From: Leptolyngbya boryana PCC 6306
GTDB lineage: Bacteria > Cyanobacteriota > Cyanobacteriia > Leptolyngbyales > Leptolyngbyaceae
Direction: 5' to 3'
NCBI RefSeq assembly: GCF_000353285.1
Contig: NZ_KB731324.1
Span: forward strand, 2,436,577 to 2,500,576
DNA: 64,000 nucleotides
Positions 18,748 to 26,988 of the stretch are shown here, piece after piece (the first letter of the stretch is position 1; each line of letters opens with the position of its first letter). The translations under genes were made by a program, and so were the position numbers. The notes under the pieces were generated by a model. The model was not told where the DNA came from. It made no database searches and saw nothing but the letters and a program-made list of their open reading frames with translations.

Positions 18748-19278
18748 ATGGATAGTGTAGCCTCTCCAATCCTTTACATCTCGCTTTTGCTCGTTTTACT
18801 GGGCAGTGTTGCGTTCTTTGTGGTTCGGCAAGTTCTGAAAACTCGTCGGATCGAGAGCGCTCTTTCTCGACTTCAAAGCAAACTGAACAAAGAAAAAGGC
18901 ACTGCTGAAGAATATTACGAACTTGGGAGCATTTTGCTCGAGAAGCGGTTATTTACTCAAGCGATCGCTCAATTCCAAAAAGCGATCAAGCTTGAAACGC
19001 TCGAAGGTCAAGATCTTGCAGCGGTCTACAATGCTTTGGGATTTGCCTACTTTGCTCAAGAACAGTACGATCTTGCGATTAAACAGTACAAAGAAGCACT
19101 GAAGCTTTTGCCTGAGTATGTGACAGCGTTAAATAATCTTGGGCATTCCTATGAGCGCAAGCAACTCGCGTCGCCAGCATTGGAATGTTATGAGCAGGCT
19201 TTAGTGATCGAACCGAGCAATCAGACAGCAAAGCGGCGGGCTGAGTCGTTGCGGAAACGATTGGTCACTTCAGCATAA
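18748..19278 (+). CDS. ycf37: Ycf37-like TPR protein, photosystem I assembly
   Basis: The 176-residue protein has one N-terminal membrane helix (about 8-27: ILYISLLLVLLGSVAFFVV) followed by three TPRs (about 52-165: EEYYELGSILLEKRLF, AVYNALGFAYFAQEQYDLAI and ALNNLGHSYERKQLASPALE). Size, single anchor and TPR content match Ycf37, which in cyanobacteria and algae stabilises or assembles photosystem I trimers. The assignment rests on recalled family resemblance, not a search. It follows the binding-protein gene by 43 bp and is followed by a bidirectional terminator. Confidence 0.75.
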   Translation: MDSVASPILYISLLLVLLGSVAFFVVRQVLKTRRIESALSRLQSKLNKEKGTAEEYYELGSILLEKRLFTQAIAQFQKAIKLETLEGQDLAAVYNALGFAYFAQEQYDLAIKQYKEALKLLPEYVTALNNLGHSYERKQLASPALECYEQALVIEPSNQTAKRRAESLRKRLVTSA

Positions 19279-19292
19279 GTTTGATTGAGTTG

Positions 19293-19331
19293 AAAAAAGG
19301 AGGACGATTCAGCGATCGTCCTCCTTTTTTA
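19293..19331. terminator. Bidirectional Rho-independent terminator
   Basis: The stem AAAAAGGAGGACGAT / ATCGTCCTCCTTTTT with a short GC-containing loop is flanked by A-run and T-run on its two sides. It serves the convergent ycf37 (plus) and FecR-domain gene (minus). Confidence 0.9.
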
Positions 19332-19343
19332 TTTGTGCCGCTC

Positions 19344-21503
19344 CTAGTTTGGGGCAGAGTTTTGAGTGGGAGTTGAATTCTGCGGGGGCGTAGAATTCTG
19401 GGGTTGAGGAGTTTCGACTGGAGTTGGAGTTGGGGCTTGAACTGGAGCAGTTGGAGCCGGAGTTTCAACTGGAGTTGAGGGAGTTTCAACTGGAGTTGAA
19501 GGAGTTTCGACTGGAGCAGTTGGACCTGGAGTCTCAACTGGAGTTGAAGGAGTTTCGACTGGAGTTGGGGTTGGGGCTTGGACTGGAGCAGTTGGAGCTG
19601 CTTGCTCTACAGGAGGGTTAGTAGGAGATTGGGTTGGCTCGACTACTGGTTGAGTAGGTGGAGTATTGATTGGATTTGAAACTTGATTGGTAGCTGGTGT
19701 AGTAGGTGAAAGGGGAGGAGTTTGGTTTTCAGGCGAAGCTTGAATAGCTCTTCCAGGGGGTGTTGTTTCTAGAATCTGGCGGGGCTGTTCAGGTTGGGAA
19801 GATTGCCCAGGATTCGAGTTTGCTGGGGGATTTGAGTTTGCTGGAGGATTCGAGTTTGCTGGAGGATTCGAGTTTGCTGGAGGATTTGGTGCAGGATTGT
19901 TTGAAGGCTTAGTCGATTCTCCTGAAGTTGGTGCAGGGTCTGCTGATCTGGGAGTCGCTGGTGCTGAATTTGCCGGATTTGGGTTACTGGGAGTGGAGCC
20001 AGATGGATTTGGAGTGGTGGACGTTGGATTTGAGTTTGAGTTTGGTTGATTTGAGTTTGAGTTTGGTTGATTTGAGTTTGAGTTTGGTTGATTTGAGTTT
20101 GAGTTTGGTTGATTTGAGTTTGAGTTTGGTTGATTTGAGTTTGAGTTTGGTTGATTTGAATTGGAGTTTGGTTGATTTGAATTGGGATTTGGCTGATTTG
20201 AGTTTGAATTGGGGCGATTTGAATTAGAGTTCGGTTGATTTGAATTAGAGTTTGGTTGATTTGAGTTTGAATTGGGTTGATTTGAATTGGAGTTCGGTTG
20301 ATTTGAGTTTGAATTGGGTTGATTTGAATTGGAGTTCGGTTGATTTGAGTTTGAATTGGGTTGATTTGAATTGGAGTTCGGTTGATTTGAGTTTGAATTG
20401 GGTTGATTTGAATTGGAGTTCGGTTGATTTGAGTTTGTAGCGTTTCCAGCACTACCGCCCGTTGTACTCTCGGGAGCTTTTTGTGCGCCTCTGGTAGCAT
20501 CAACTTCTACAGGTTCTCTACCGTTGTTCTGTTGGGAACCAGTTGAATTTTGATTGGTTGGAGTCGTGTTTCCTGAAGTTTGTCCACTGCTAGGTGTCCC
20601 TCCAGTTCCCGTGCTCGAATTTTGGGAAGGTGGGTTTCCGGTACTTGGTTGACTTGTGGCAGTATTGGTCGGGGAGGTTTGGGCTGACTGCTGACCCGTG
20701 CCAGTAGAATTTTGTGCAGGGGGATTTGGCGCAGGATCCGGAACTGGAGTTAGCTGCACCATTCGGGGATTTTCGATCACCGGTCCCGTTAAAGGTTTTT
20801 GCTCTTGTAAAGCTTGTGCTGTTTCTGCTTGTACAGCGGCAATTCCTGGTTCTGGATGAGGCTGTGCTTCTCGCCGCTGTAAATCAAGACCGCGCACCAT
20901 ATCGCTCGTTTCATAGAAGCGGTGCATGTCAAAATTGAAAAGCCGAACTCCTAAGGGATCAACGATCGCCATTTGTCCTGCTTCTAATGGCACCTTGCGC
21001 CCAGTTGTGTTGTCCACAATTTCCATTGGACCTGCTGGATTATTCGTCAAAGCGCCAACTACGGTCGTTTCAGTTTGCTCGTCATACCGAACAAATAACG
21101 CTGATCCGCGCACTCCAGTTGAAGCATTGGGAGTATCGATCGTCGTTCTTCCCTGCCCTGGCTTAATCAATAAGAGAACCGTTCCATTTGTGAGACGAAA
21201 ATTTCGTGTTCCAGGCACAAATCGGAACACTGCCATCTCACCAACCCGTGCCCAAGAGCCATCGTTAAATCGTAAACCCACCCGTGACGCTCTCATCGTA
21301 TGCAGCGCATCATCAGGGCGCAGAATTTCTGATAAGACGGCATCTCGCGGGCTTTGTCCCTTCGGCACAAACTGAACTCGCCTTACAATTTCCCGGATCT
21401 CGGCTGAAGTGAGTGGAGTTAAGGCATAGGCTGCCTTTGTGGAAACCACAGTACCAACTCCTAGGATCAGAGAGGCGATCGTGAGGAACAATTTACGGGA
21501 CAT
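19344..21503 (-). CDS. FecR-domain secreted protein with long Asn/Ser/Pro repeat tail
   Basis: About 719 residues from the ATG at 21503 (MSRKLFLTIASL), chosen because a clear signal peptide ends near AYALTP; the frame opens 72 bp earlier. Residues about 55-200 form a FecR domain: ILRPDDALHTMRASRVGLRFNDGS (core DALHTMRASRVGLRF), GTVLLLIKPGQGRTTIDTPNAS, GVRGSALFVRYDE and VPLEAGQMAIVD. In cyanobacteria such stand-alone secreted FecR domains are common and probably bind the wall or other surface proteins. The C-terminal two thirds is low complexity: about 20 QPNSNSN heptads, PANSNP units, then proline/threonine-rich ETPSTPV units. It is divergent from the barrel protein gene at 21865. Confidence 0.8.
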   Translation of the reverse strand: MSRKLFLTIASLILGVGTVVSTKAAYALTPLTSAEIREIVRRVQFVPKGQSPRDAVLSEILRPDDALHTMRASRVGLRFNDGSWARVGEMAVFRFVPGTRNFRLTNGTVLLLIKPGQGRTTIDTPNASTGVRGSALFVRYDEQTETTVVGALTNNPAGPMEIVDNTTGRKVPLEAGQMAIVDPLGVRLFNFDMHRFYETSDMVRGLDLQRREAQPHPEPGIAAVQAETAQALQEQKPLTGPVIENPRMVQLTPVPDPAPNPPAQNSTGTGQQSAQTSPTNTATSQPSTGNPPSQNSSTGTGGTPSSGQTSGNTTPTNQNSTGSQQNNGREPVEVDATRGAQKAPESTTGGSAGNATNSNQPNSNSNQPNSNSNQPNSNSNQPNSNSNQPNSNSNQPNSNSNQPNSNSNQPNSNSNQPNSNSNQPNSNSNRPNSNSNQPNPNSNQPNSNSNQPNSNSNQPNSNSNQPNSNSNQPNSNSNQPNSNSNQPNSNSNPTSTTPNPSGSTPSNPNPANSAPATPRSADPAPTSGESTKPSNNPAPNPPANSNPPANSNPPANSNPPANSNPGQSSQPEQPRQILETTPPGRAIQASPENQTPPLSPTTPATNQVSNPINTPPTQPVVEPTQSPTNPPVEQAAPTAPVQAPTPTPVETPSTPVETPGPTAPVETPSTPVETPSTPVETPAPTAPVQAPTPTPVETPQPQNSTPPQNSTPTQNSAPN
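20027..20446 (-). repeat. 21-bp tandem repeat array (about 20 units) inside the FecR gene
   Basis: Units start every 21 bp from 20027. Units 1-6 (20027-20152) are identical (GATTTGAGTTTGAGTTTGGTT on the plus strand). Units 7-11 vary. Units 12-19 (20258-20425) are four identical 42-bp dimers alternating two 21-bp forms. Every unit encodes the heptad QPNSNSN or a close variant, so the frame is kept while copy number can change. Confidence 0.95.
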
Positions 21504-21864
21504 AGACGCTCCAAGAACAAAAGGACGGAATGCGATGGCACGCATCCAGAGGCGGGTTAGCCTAAGCAGATTCAACCCAGTTCTACTCGTGTGAGATGAT
21601 TAAGTGAAATTACACAATGTAGTCTTCATAAATACTTTACATGTCAAGCGAAAAATCTGGATTGTTTCTGCTCAAGCTTTAACTAGACTTTATACAAGAT
21701 TAAGTGAAGATACGAGGCTACTTTTGTATATGCAACAAGAATTGAAGTTCTCCGGATTACTTGATCTAGAAGTCACAAAATTATTCTTTAGGACAAGCTG
21801 TCTCTACCGAATAGAGGGCACGTGAACAATTGGTGAACGATTGGTGAACGATTGGTGAACGACT
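21504..21864. other. Divergent intergenic region between FecR and barrel genes
   Basis: This 361-bp region is AT-rich and holds no convincing gene. It must carry promoters for both flanking genes. Its only clear structure is the tandem 11-bp repeat ending at 21865. Confidence 0.6.
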
Positions 21865-21865
21865 G
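21822..21865 (+). repeat. Four tandem 11-bp repeats (GTGAACGATTG)
   Basis: GTGAACAATTG, GTGAACGATTG, GTGAACGATTG and GTGAACGACTG follow without spacing. They end at the possible GTG start of the barrel gene. An 11-bp spacing puts each copy on the same face of the helix, as in stacked binding sites; no protein can be named. Confidence 0.9.
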
Positions 21866-23358
21866 TGAGATGCTCGATTCTACGATTACCTAATGCTGTG
21901 AAATCTCTGCTTAAGGCTCGAAAACAAATTTGCAACAAGAAGCAATTATGTAAATTACGCTACCACTTATTGGGTCAAATTAGCGCCTCGCTTATCCTGG
22001 TTTTTACGGATAAAGCTCAGTGTAGTTTTATACCTAAAGAGGAGCTACCGCTAAAAGATCAGACTCCAGAACTTCAGACAGATGCATCGGAACTCCAGAC
22101 TTCTGAAGCTGCCCTAAAGTTTCCTAGGACGCGATCGAATCTCAATTCTGTGTCGTATCAAGCGCAAGATCTTGCGCCGCTCCCGTCATTGACAGCACCC
22201 GCTGCCTCAGGGTTAGACCCAACTCAGGCGATCGCAGTGCTGCCTGCCCCCGCTGAAAAAGCGAGTATGACTCGTACCTTTTCAGATCAATCTTTTCCTT
22301 CTCCTCCTTTACCCTCTAGCCGTTGTTGGCGATCGACTGCGCAATGTTCTTATACGTCTAGTAAAGCTCCACTCCTGCCGATTCCTCCTACTGAAGGACA
22401 AGTCGATCCGGAGATTGGCGATTTGCGCCTCAGTCCGATTCCGAAGTCTGAGTTAGGAGAATTGAATATTCAGCCGATCGCGGTTGATCCCCCAGCGGGG
22501 ACAAGTGATCCCGAACTAGGCACATTGCGATTGCAAGAGCGCACCGCCCCACAACCGTCGATCGCGATACCCAGTCGTCCGCGCCAAACTTCTGCTTTTC
22601 TCTTAGCAAGAGCGGACTACTTCAAAACCTCGAATGTCTTTTCAGAGCGTGATCCCGTCGATGATGGGCTAATTCGGACAGGGTTAACCTTCTTTTATGC
22701 GCCTCCGATCGGGCGGAAAACGTTTTTGATTACCTCGATCGATGCCAATCTCGTCCGCTATGCACAACTTGGGCGATATCGCGAGCGGTTCTCCGATGGG
22801 ACGTTCACGGGCAATTTTCGATCGTTGAATTATGACGAATTGCGGTTTCGCGTGGGCGTTTTTCATCGAATTACGCCTCGCGTGTCCGGGGAGATTGGGT
22901 GGAGTCATCAGAAATTAGTTGAATCTAGCCGAGGGTTACAGCAGATCTTTAGTGGGAAAGAGTTTTTTAACGATCATTCACTTCGCTTAGAATTAAGCCG
23001 TCAAGATCAACTGTCTCCGCGATTGTCGCTGAATACGTTTTATCAATTTCGCTGGAGCATTGCAGACCCGGATCAGCGCAGTCGGATCCTTAATTCATTC
23101 ATTACCACTTTGGGATATCGCCTCAACCCTCGGCTGCAAACGGCAATTGATTACCAATTTACTTGGTCGCATTTTACCCAGATAGATCGCGATGATTTGT
23201 ATCATCAACTCGTCGCGCGAGTGACCTACAATGCTACGCCTCGAACTCAAGTGAATCTATTTAGTGGCTTTAGTTTTGGGAATTCCACAGAGCGAGGCAT
23301 CAATTTCAACGGCTTTATTTTTGGGGCTGGCTTGGTGTTCAACTTACCCCTGTTCTAA
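21865..23358 (+). CDS. Predicted outer-membrane beta-barrel protein
   Basis: Up to 497 residues; the start is uncertain (GTG at 21865, or GTG near 21898 with MKSLLKARK). A hydrophobic stretch (LLGQISASLILVFT) could be a signal peptide. Residues about 70-240 are Pro/Ser-rich with two similar DPEIGDLRL / DPELGTLRL elements, which look like a short duplicated linker motif. From about 245 alternating strands are seen (FLLARADYF, RTGLTFFYA, LRFRVGVFHRITPRVSGEIGW, LSLNTFYQFRWS, ALGTL-like turns) ending in LVFNLPLF with a terminal Phe, the outer-membrane barrel signature. It lies divergent from the FecR gene, and the two may form a surface pair. I do not recognise the family. Confidence 0.7.
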   Translation: MRCSILRLPNAVKSLLKARKQICNKKQLCKLRYHLLGQISASLILVFTDKAQCSFIPKEELPLKDQTPELQTDASELQTSEAALKFPRTRSNLNSVSYQAQDLAPLPSLTAPAASGLDPTQAIAVLPAPAEKASMTRTFSDQSFPSPPLPSSRCWRSTAQCSYTSSKAPLLPIPPTEGQVDPEIGDLRLSPIPKSELGELNIQPIAVDPPAGTSDPELGTLRLQERTAPQPSIAIPSRPRQTSAFLLARADYFKTSNVFSERDPVDDGLIRTGLTFFYAPPIGRKTFLITSIDANLVRYAQLGRYRERFSDGTFTGNFRSLNYDELRFRVGVFHRITPRVSGEIGWSHQKLVESSRGLQQIFSGKEFFNDHSLRLELSRQDQLSPRLSLNTFYQFRWSIADPDQRSRILNSFITTLGYRLNPRLQTAIDYQFTWSHFTQIDRDDLYHQLVARVTYNATPRTQVNLFSGFSFGNSTERGINFNGFIFGAGLVFNLPLF

Positions 23359-24147
23359 ATATGAGCACCAATCGCTCCAACTGCCGGGGTAGAGTTTTGC
23401 GCGATCGATGCCGCTTGCTGCTAAGGCCAACAAATTCACACAAGCGGTGACACCAGAACCGCAATATACGATCGGGTCATCTTTGATGCCTGACCAATGT
23501 TTTTTCAGGGCTTCAGGCGTTTTGAGAAATCCACGATCGTCGGTGACCAATTGCCAGGGATAATTCACGGCACCGGGAATATGACCTGCGATCGGATCGA
23601 TTGGCTCACGTTCTCCCCGATATCGTTCTGCCTCTCTCGAATCGATTAAAGTTGACGTTCCGGCTTTGACGGCTGCAATATCGGCAATCCAATCGGACTG
23701 AATCTCAGGTGTAAAATTTCCGGCTCGCTCAGTCGGCACGATCGAGGTCACGGGATAGCCCAAATTTTGCCAATTCGCAAAGCCACCGTCGAGCACTCTG
23801 ACATTTTCGTGTCCGAAGTAGCGCAGGAGCCACCAAAACCGCGCCGCAAATCCAAATCGCGAGTCATCGTAAGCAACCACTAAGGTTGAAGGCGTGATCC
23901 CCAGTTGCGAGAGCTTGTGGGCAAACTGTTCGGGATCAGGTAAAGGATGCCGTCCACCGTGTTTTTGTACGGGGCTAGAGAGATCTTGATTGAGGTCGAA
24001 ATAATATGCGCCAGGGATATGCCCCTCTCTGTATTGCTGCCGTCCGAGTTCGGGTTGCATCAGCGCAAATCGACAATCTGCGATCGCCACATTGGGATCG
24101 TTGAGATGATCCGCTAACCATGCCGCTGTGATTGCAACTTTTACCAT
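23344..24147 (-). CDS. Thiosulfate/3-mercaptopyruvate sulfurtransferase
   Basis: The 267-residue protein has two rhodanese domains. The first (about 8-125) includes VAIADCRFALMQPELGRQQYREGHIPGA (core EGHIPGAYYFDLNQDLS) and is inactive. The second (about 150-265) includes LIDSREAERYRGE and the active loop YCGSGVTACVNLLAL, whose Cys carries the persulfide. The CGSGVTA loop resembles mercaptopyruvate sulfurtransferases. It is cytosolic (no signal peptide). Its 3' end overlaps the barrel gene by 15 bp in convergent orientation. Confidence 0.93.
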   Translation of the reverse strand: MVKVAITAAWLADHLNDPNVAIADCRFALMQPELGRQQYREGHIPGAYYFDLNQDLSSPVQKHGGRHPLPDPEQFAHKLSQLGITPSTLVVAYDDSRFGFAARFWWLLRYFGHENVRVLDGGFANWQNLGYPVTSIVPTERAGNFTPEIQSDWIADIAAVKAGTSTLIDSREAERYRGEREPIDPIAGHIPGAVNYPWQLVTDDRGFLKTPEALKKHWSGIKDDPIVYCGSGVTACVNLLALAASGIDRAKLYPGSWSDWCSYLEQG

Positions 24148-24256
24148 GACATTCTCCTGATCGGTCTTTTCAAATCCTACCTTCAGGAAGACGGCGATCG
24201 CCCATGATTACAGGAAAATCGGATTAACTCAAAAAATCGAAAATTAGAGACTTCTT

Positions 24257-24436
24257 ATGAACTTCTTACGCTTAGTCTTCGCTATTGTCCTGCCTCCTGT
24301 CGCTGTTTTCATGACTTCTGGAATTAGTTCAGCATTGGTTATCAACATTCTGCTGACTCTACTCGGATGGGTTCCCGGAATTATTCACGCAATTTGGTAT
24401 CTACAAAAGACCGAAGAACGACGTGGCGCTTACTAA
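24257..24436 (+). CDS. YqaE/Pmp3-family small membrane protein
   Basis: A 59-residue protein with two hydrophobic helices: MNFLRLVFAIVLPPVAVFMT, and LVINILLTLLGWVPGIIHAIW. The PP between helices and the L.LLGW.PGIIHA.W signature are typical of the YqaE/Pmp3 proteolipids (UPF0057), which are induced by salt or cold and affect membrane potential. It ends with the usual charged tail (YLQKTEERRGAY). It is a single gene followed by a strong terminator. Confidence 0.88.
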   Translation: MNFLRLVFAIVLPPVAVFMTSGISSALVINILLTLLGWVPGIIHAIWYLQKTEERRGAY

Positions 24437-24459
24437 ATGAAAGCTCACAGGCTGACAAG

Positions 24460-24491
24460 AAAACCGCTCGATCGTAAGATCGAGCGGTTTT
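24460..24491. terminator. Strong bidirectional terminator
   Basis: A 14-bp perfect stem AAAACCGCTCGATC / GATCGAGCGGTTTT with loop GTAA is flanked by A and T runs. It separates the convergent YqaE gene and the gene at 24515. Confidence 0.92.
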
Positions 24492-24514
24492 AACTAATGC
24501 GAAAAAATTAAAGA

Positions 24515-24925
24515 TTAGCTGTTTGGAGTCTTGACCGTTTTTGCCATGTCCAAGAATGCACCCATGTTTGCGCCAGGACGGCGACGAGGAGTGGTGATGG
24601 TTGGCGCTGTGGTTGAGAAACTAGCAGTCGGCTGGGGCAAATTCAAGGTATTTGCTGAAACCGGCGGCTTCGATCCATTGGCTGAACCATTCAGATCAGC
24701 CGTTGCAGGCTTACTGACCTTTTCCGTTTTTGCAGGTTCTGGTTTCGCAACTTCTGCCTCAGTCGCGGCTAACTTCTGAGTTTCTTGCTTTGTCTCTTTC
24801 GGAGCTTCGGTTGCTGACAAAGGCTCAGCTTCCATGTAATAGCCACCCGATGACTTACCGCCGAGTCCAATCAAAGAAAGAATTCCGCTAAAGAGCTTTT
24901 TAATTAAGTTAATGACACCGCCCAT
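24515..24925 (-). CDS. Small protein with N-terminal amphipathic/hydrophobic helix and Pro/Thr-rich tail
   Basis: The 136-residue protein was not recognised. Residues 1-22 (GGVINLIKKLFSGILSLIG) can form a membrane-surface helix. The middle (30-85) is rich in Ala, Glu, Lys and Thr (KETKQETQKLAATEAEVAKP) and likely disordered. A conserved-looking tail TPRRRPGANMGAFLDMAKTV (about 112-132) may be a peptide recognition motif. No signal peptidase site is evident. The layout suggests a peripheral membrane adaptor, but this is inference. Good start at the ATG before GGVINL. It lies between a strong terminator and the rhomboid gene. Confidence 0.65.
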   Translation of the reverse strand: MGGVINLIKKLFSGILSLIGLGGKSSGGYYMEAEPLSATEAPKETKQETQKLAATEAEVAKPEPAKTEKVSKPATADLNGSANGSKPPVSANTLNLPQPTASFSTTAPTITTPRRRPGANMGAFLDMAKTVKTPNS

Positions 24926-25059
24926 TGAACAATACTCCTGGGTTAGTTGCTGAATCGTGGTTGCTGATCCGTTGAGATCAACAGATGAAAAGTAGTCCTA
25001 TCTACGATTATCAGTCTGCGGTGGAACTCGACGCAAGCCTCTATCAAGATTTTCTATGC

Positions 25060-25767
25060 TTAGTATGTTCGATCCCTATTGGAGAACAATCCGAGCAGCG
25101 GTCCTAAAATTGCTCCAAACACAAATCCGCCTGCATGTGCCCAGTAGGCAACTCCGCCCCGCTCCATACCGATATTCGCAGGAACATTTAAACTGGCAAC
25201 GCCGTAGAAGGCTTGTTGAATAAACCAAATGCCTAGATATGCCCAAGCGGGAACGCGAAATGGAAAGAAGAAGAACGGCGGAATAATCGTAGTGACGGCT
25301 GCGCCCGGAAAGCGCAGAATGTATGCCCCCATCACGCCCGCGATCGCGCCACTGGCTCCCAAGGATGGAATATTAGAGTCCATTGAGAAAAACCATTGAG
25401 TTGCGGCTGCCAACATGCCACAGCCGATATAAAAAATCAAAAATCGTAGATGTCCCAGTTTTTCTTCGACGTTGTTGCCAAAAATCCAGAGGAACAACAT
25501 GTTGCCAAAGATATGGGCAAACCCACCATGCAGAAATTGCGACGTGATTAGAGTAATCCACTCTGGAAAAGGTTGATAGCGAAGAGAGGCTCCTGCAAGG
25601 TCTGCACTAAGTTCACGGGGAACAACTGCCCAAGTGTAGAAAAAATTGTCTAGTTCCGCAGGTGTAAGCGTTAATTGATAGAAAAAGACTAAAACGTTGA
25701 CCGCAATAATTCCGTATGTGACATAGGGTGTAATGCGAATTGGATTATCGTCGCCGACCGGAAACAC
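25060..25767 (-). CDS. Rhomboid-family intramembrane serine protease
   Basis: The 235-residue membrane protein has six predicted transmembrane helices and the rhomboid active site. The catalytic Ser lies in SLGASGAIAGVMGAY (GASG motif, helix 4) and the catalytic His in WAHAGGFVFGAILG (helix 6). The L1 loop carries a typical FLHGGFAHIFGNMLFLWIFG, with its conserved HGGF..H..GNM. Such proteases cut single-pass membrane proteins within the bilayer; the substrates are unknown. It is divergent from hisA with a 115-bp shared upstream region. Confidence 0.93.
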   Translation of the reverse strand: MFPVGDDNPIRITPYVTYGIIAVNVLVFFYQLTLTPAELDNFFYTWAVVPRELSADLAGASLRYQPFPEWITLITSQFLHGGFAHIFGNMLFLWIFGNNVEEKLGHLRFLIFYIGCGMLAAATQWFFSMDSNIPSLGASGAIAGVMGAYILRFPGAAVTTIIPPFFFFPFRVPAWAYLGIWFIQQAFYGVASLNVPANIGMERGGVAYWAHAGGFVFGAILGPLLGLFSNRDRTY

Positions 25768-25882
25768 AGCTTATCCCCAATTAAATAATTTTAGTCAAAA
25801 GAGTAACTGATTTTTTCGATCGCTGTCTGTTGCTCTCTAGACAGATCTATGATGGCAGTCTGTCTTTGGAAGGAGAAGCGGA

Positions 25883-26656
25883 ATGGAAGTGATCCCAGCA
25901 ATCGATTTGCTCGGTGGTAAATGTGTGCGTCTGTATCAAGGCGACTATAACCAGTCGCAAGTGTTTAATGATGATCCGGTTGCGGTCGCCCGTCAGTGGG
26001 AAGCGGAGGGTGCAACTCGATTACATTTAGTCGATCTCGATGGCGCAAAAGTTGGACATCCTGTGAATCTGGATGTGATTCGATCGATCGTGGAAGCTGT
26101 GGAGATTCCGGTCGAGGTTGGGGGCGGTTTGCGCGATCGCGATGCCGTCGCCGCATTACTTTCGACAGGGGTAAGATGGGCGATTTTAGGAACGGTTGCA
26201 GTGGAACAGCCCGATTTGGTTGCGCAATTGTGTGGAGAATTTCCTGGTCAAATCATTGTGGGCATCGATGCGCGCAATGGTAAAGTTGCCACCAAAGGCT
26301 GGCTCGAAACTTCAGAAGTCTTGGCGACAGAGTTAGCGGAGCGGATGGCGCAACTGGGAGCCGCAGCGATTATTTATACTGATATTCATCGGGATGGAAC
26401 CATGCAGGGACCAAACCTGGAAGCATTGCGGGATTTAGCAGCGATCGCGGCAATTCCGGTGATTGCTTCGGGGGGAGTTAGTTCGTTGACGGATTTACTC
26501 AGCCTATTGGCATTAGAACCGCAAGGAGTGACAGGTGCGATCGTTGGAAAAGCGATTTACACCGGAGATGTTTCTCTGAAAGAAGCGGTTCGAGCAGTGG
26601 GACAAGGGCGCTGGCAGGATATTCCTCCGGATTTTGGATCGTCAGCATTGGCATAG
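25883..26656 (+). CDS. hisA: Phosphoribosylformimino-AICAR-P isomerase HisA
   Basis: The 257-residue (beta/alpha)8 enzyme isomerises ProFAR to PRFAR in histidine synthesis. It opens with [22 protein letters not shown] (catalytic Asp in AIDL, residue 8), has VDLDGAK, the GGGLRD phosphate-binding loop, WAILGT, a second Asp in [11 protein letters not shown] (about 130-140 in its barrel) and the C-terminal ASGGVSS and [11 protein letters not shown] loops. A good AAGGAG site precedes the ATG. A small lysine-rich ORF follows 9 bp downstream. Confidence 0.97.
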   Translation: MEVIPAIDLLGGKCVRLYQGDYNQSQVFNDDPVAVARQWEAEGATRLHLVDLDGAKVGHPVNLDVIRSIVEAVEIPVEVGGGLRDRDAVAALLSTGVRWAILGTVAVEQPDLVAQLCGEFPGQIIVGIDARNGKVATKGWLETSEVLATELAERMAQLGAAAIIYTDIHRDGTMQGPNLEALRDLAAIAAIPVIASGGVSSLTDLLSLLALEPQGVTGAIVGKAIYTGDVSLKEAVRAVGQGRWQDIPPDFGSSALA

Positions 26657-26665
26657 AGGACAGTT

Positions 26666-26809
26666 ATGGGACATCACAAGAAAAAATTGGCGAAGAAGAT
26701 TGCGAAGAAAGTAGTTCACAAGCTGAAGAAAAAACTTCCGAAGAAGTTGGCGAAGCAACTTGCTAAAGAATCTGCAAAGCGTCAAATTGAAGCACTGTTG
26801 CAACGCTAG
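26666..26809 (+). CDS. 47-residue strongly cationic small protein
   Basis: The frame starts ATGGGACATCACAAG with GAGGA six bases upstream and ends TAG at 26809. About a third of residues are Lys or Arg (HHKKKLAKKIAKKVV, KLKKKLPKKLAKQ), arranged with Leu/Ile/Val so as to form an amphipathic helix broken by one proline. It begins 9 bp after hisA and is probably co-transcribed with it. It may be a nucleic-acid-binding, ribosome-associated or membrane-active peptide; no family was recognised. The ribosome-binding site and clean codon use support a real gene. Confidence 0.65.
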   Translation: MGHHKKKLAKKIAKKVVHKLKKKLPKKLAKQLAKESAKRQIEALLQR

Positions 26810-26988
26810 ATTTGTGCGAGTTTAGAACTAGCTATCCAAACTTTTGACGGGCGTGTGCGATCGCTGAAATTCGGCAAGACTCTTCGGAGATCGTTGTCCC
26901 CTTTGCGTCTTGCAGGACGTTCAAAGGGGCGCGTCAGGTCGGGTTGGATTGGTACAGATTGATACTCATACAAAATTTGGAGTTCCCG

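Noticed and set aside
20027-20446. CRISPR array
   Set aside because: Direct repeats abut without spacers and keep a reading frame; it is a coding tandem repeat.
19769-20503. Second minus-strand frame (TQINQT repeats) and plus-strand frames in the repeat region
   Set aside because: Stay open only because the 21-bp repeat lacks stops in any frame; the FecR frame has signal peptide and domain.
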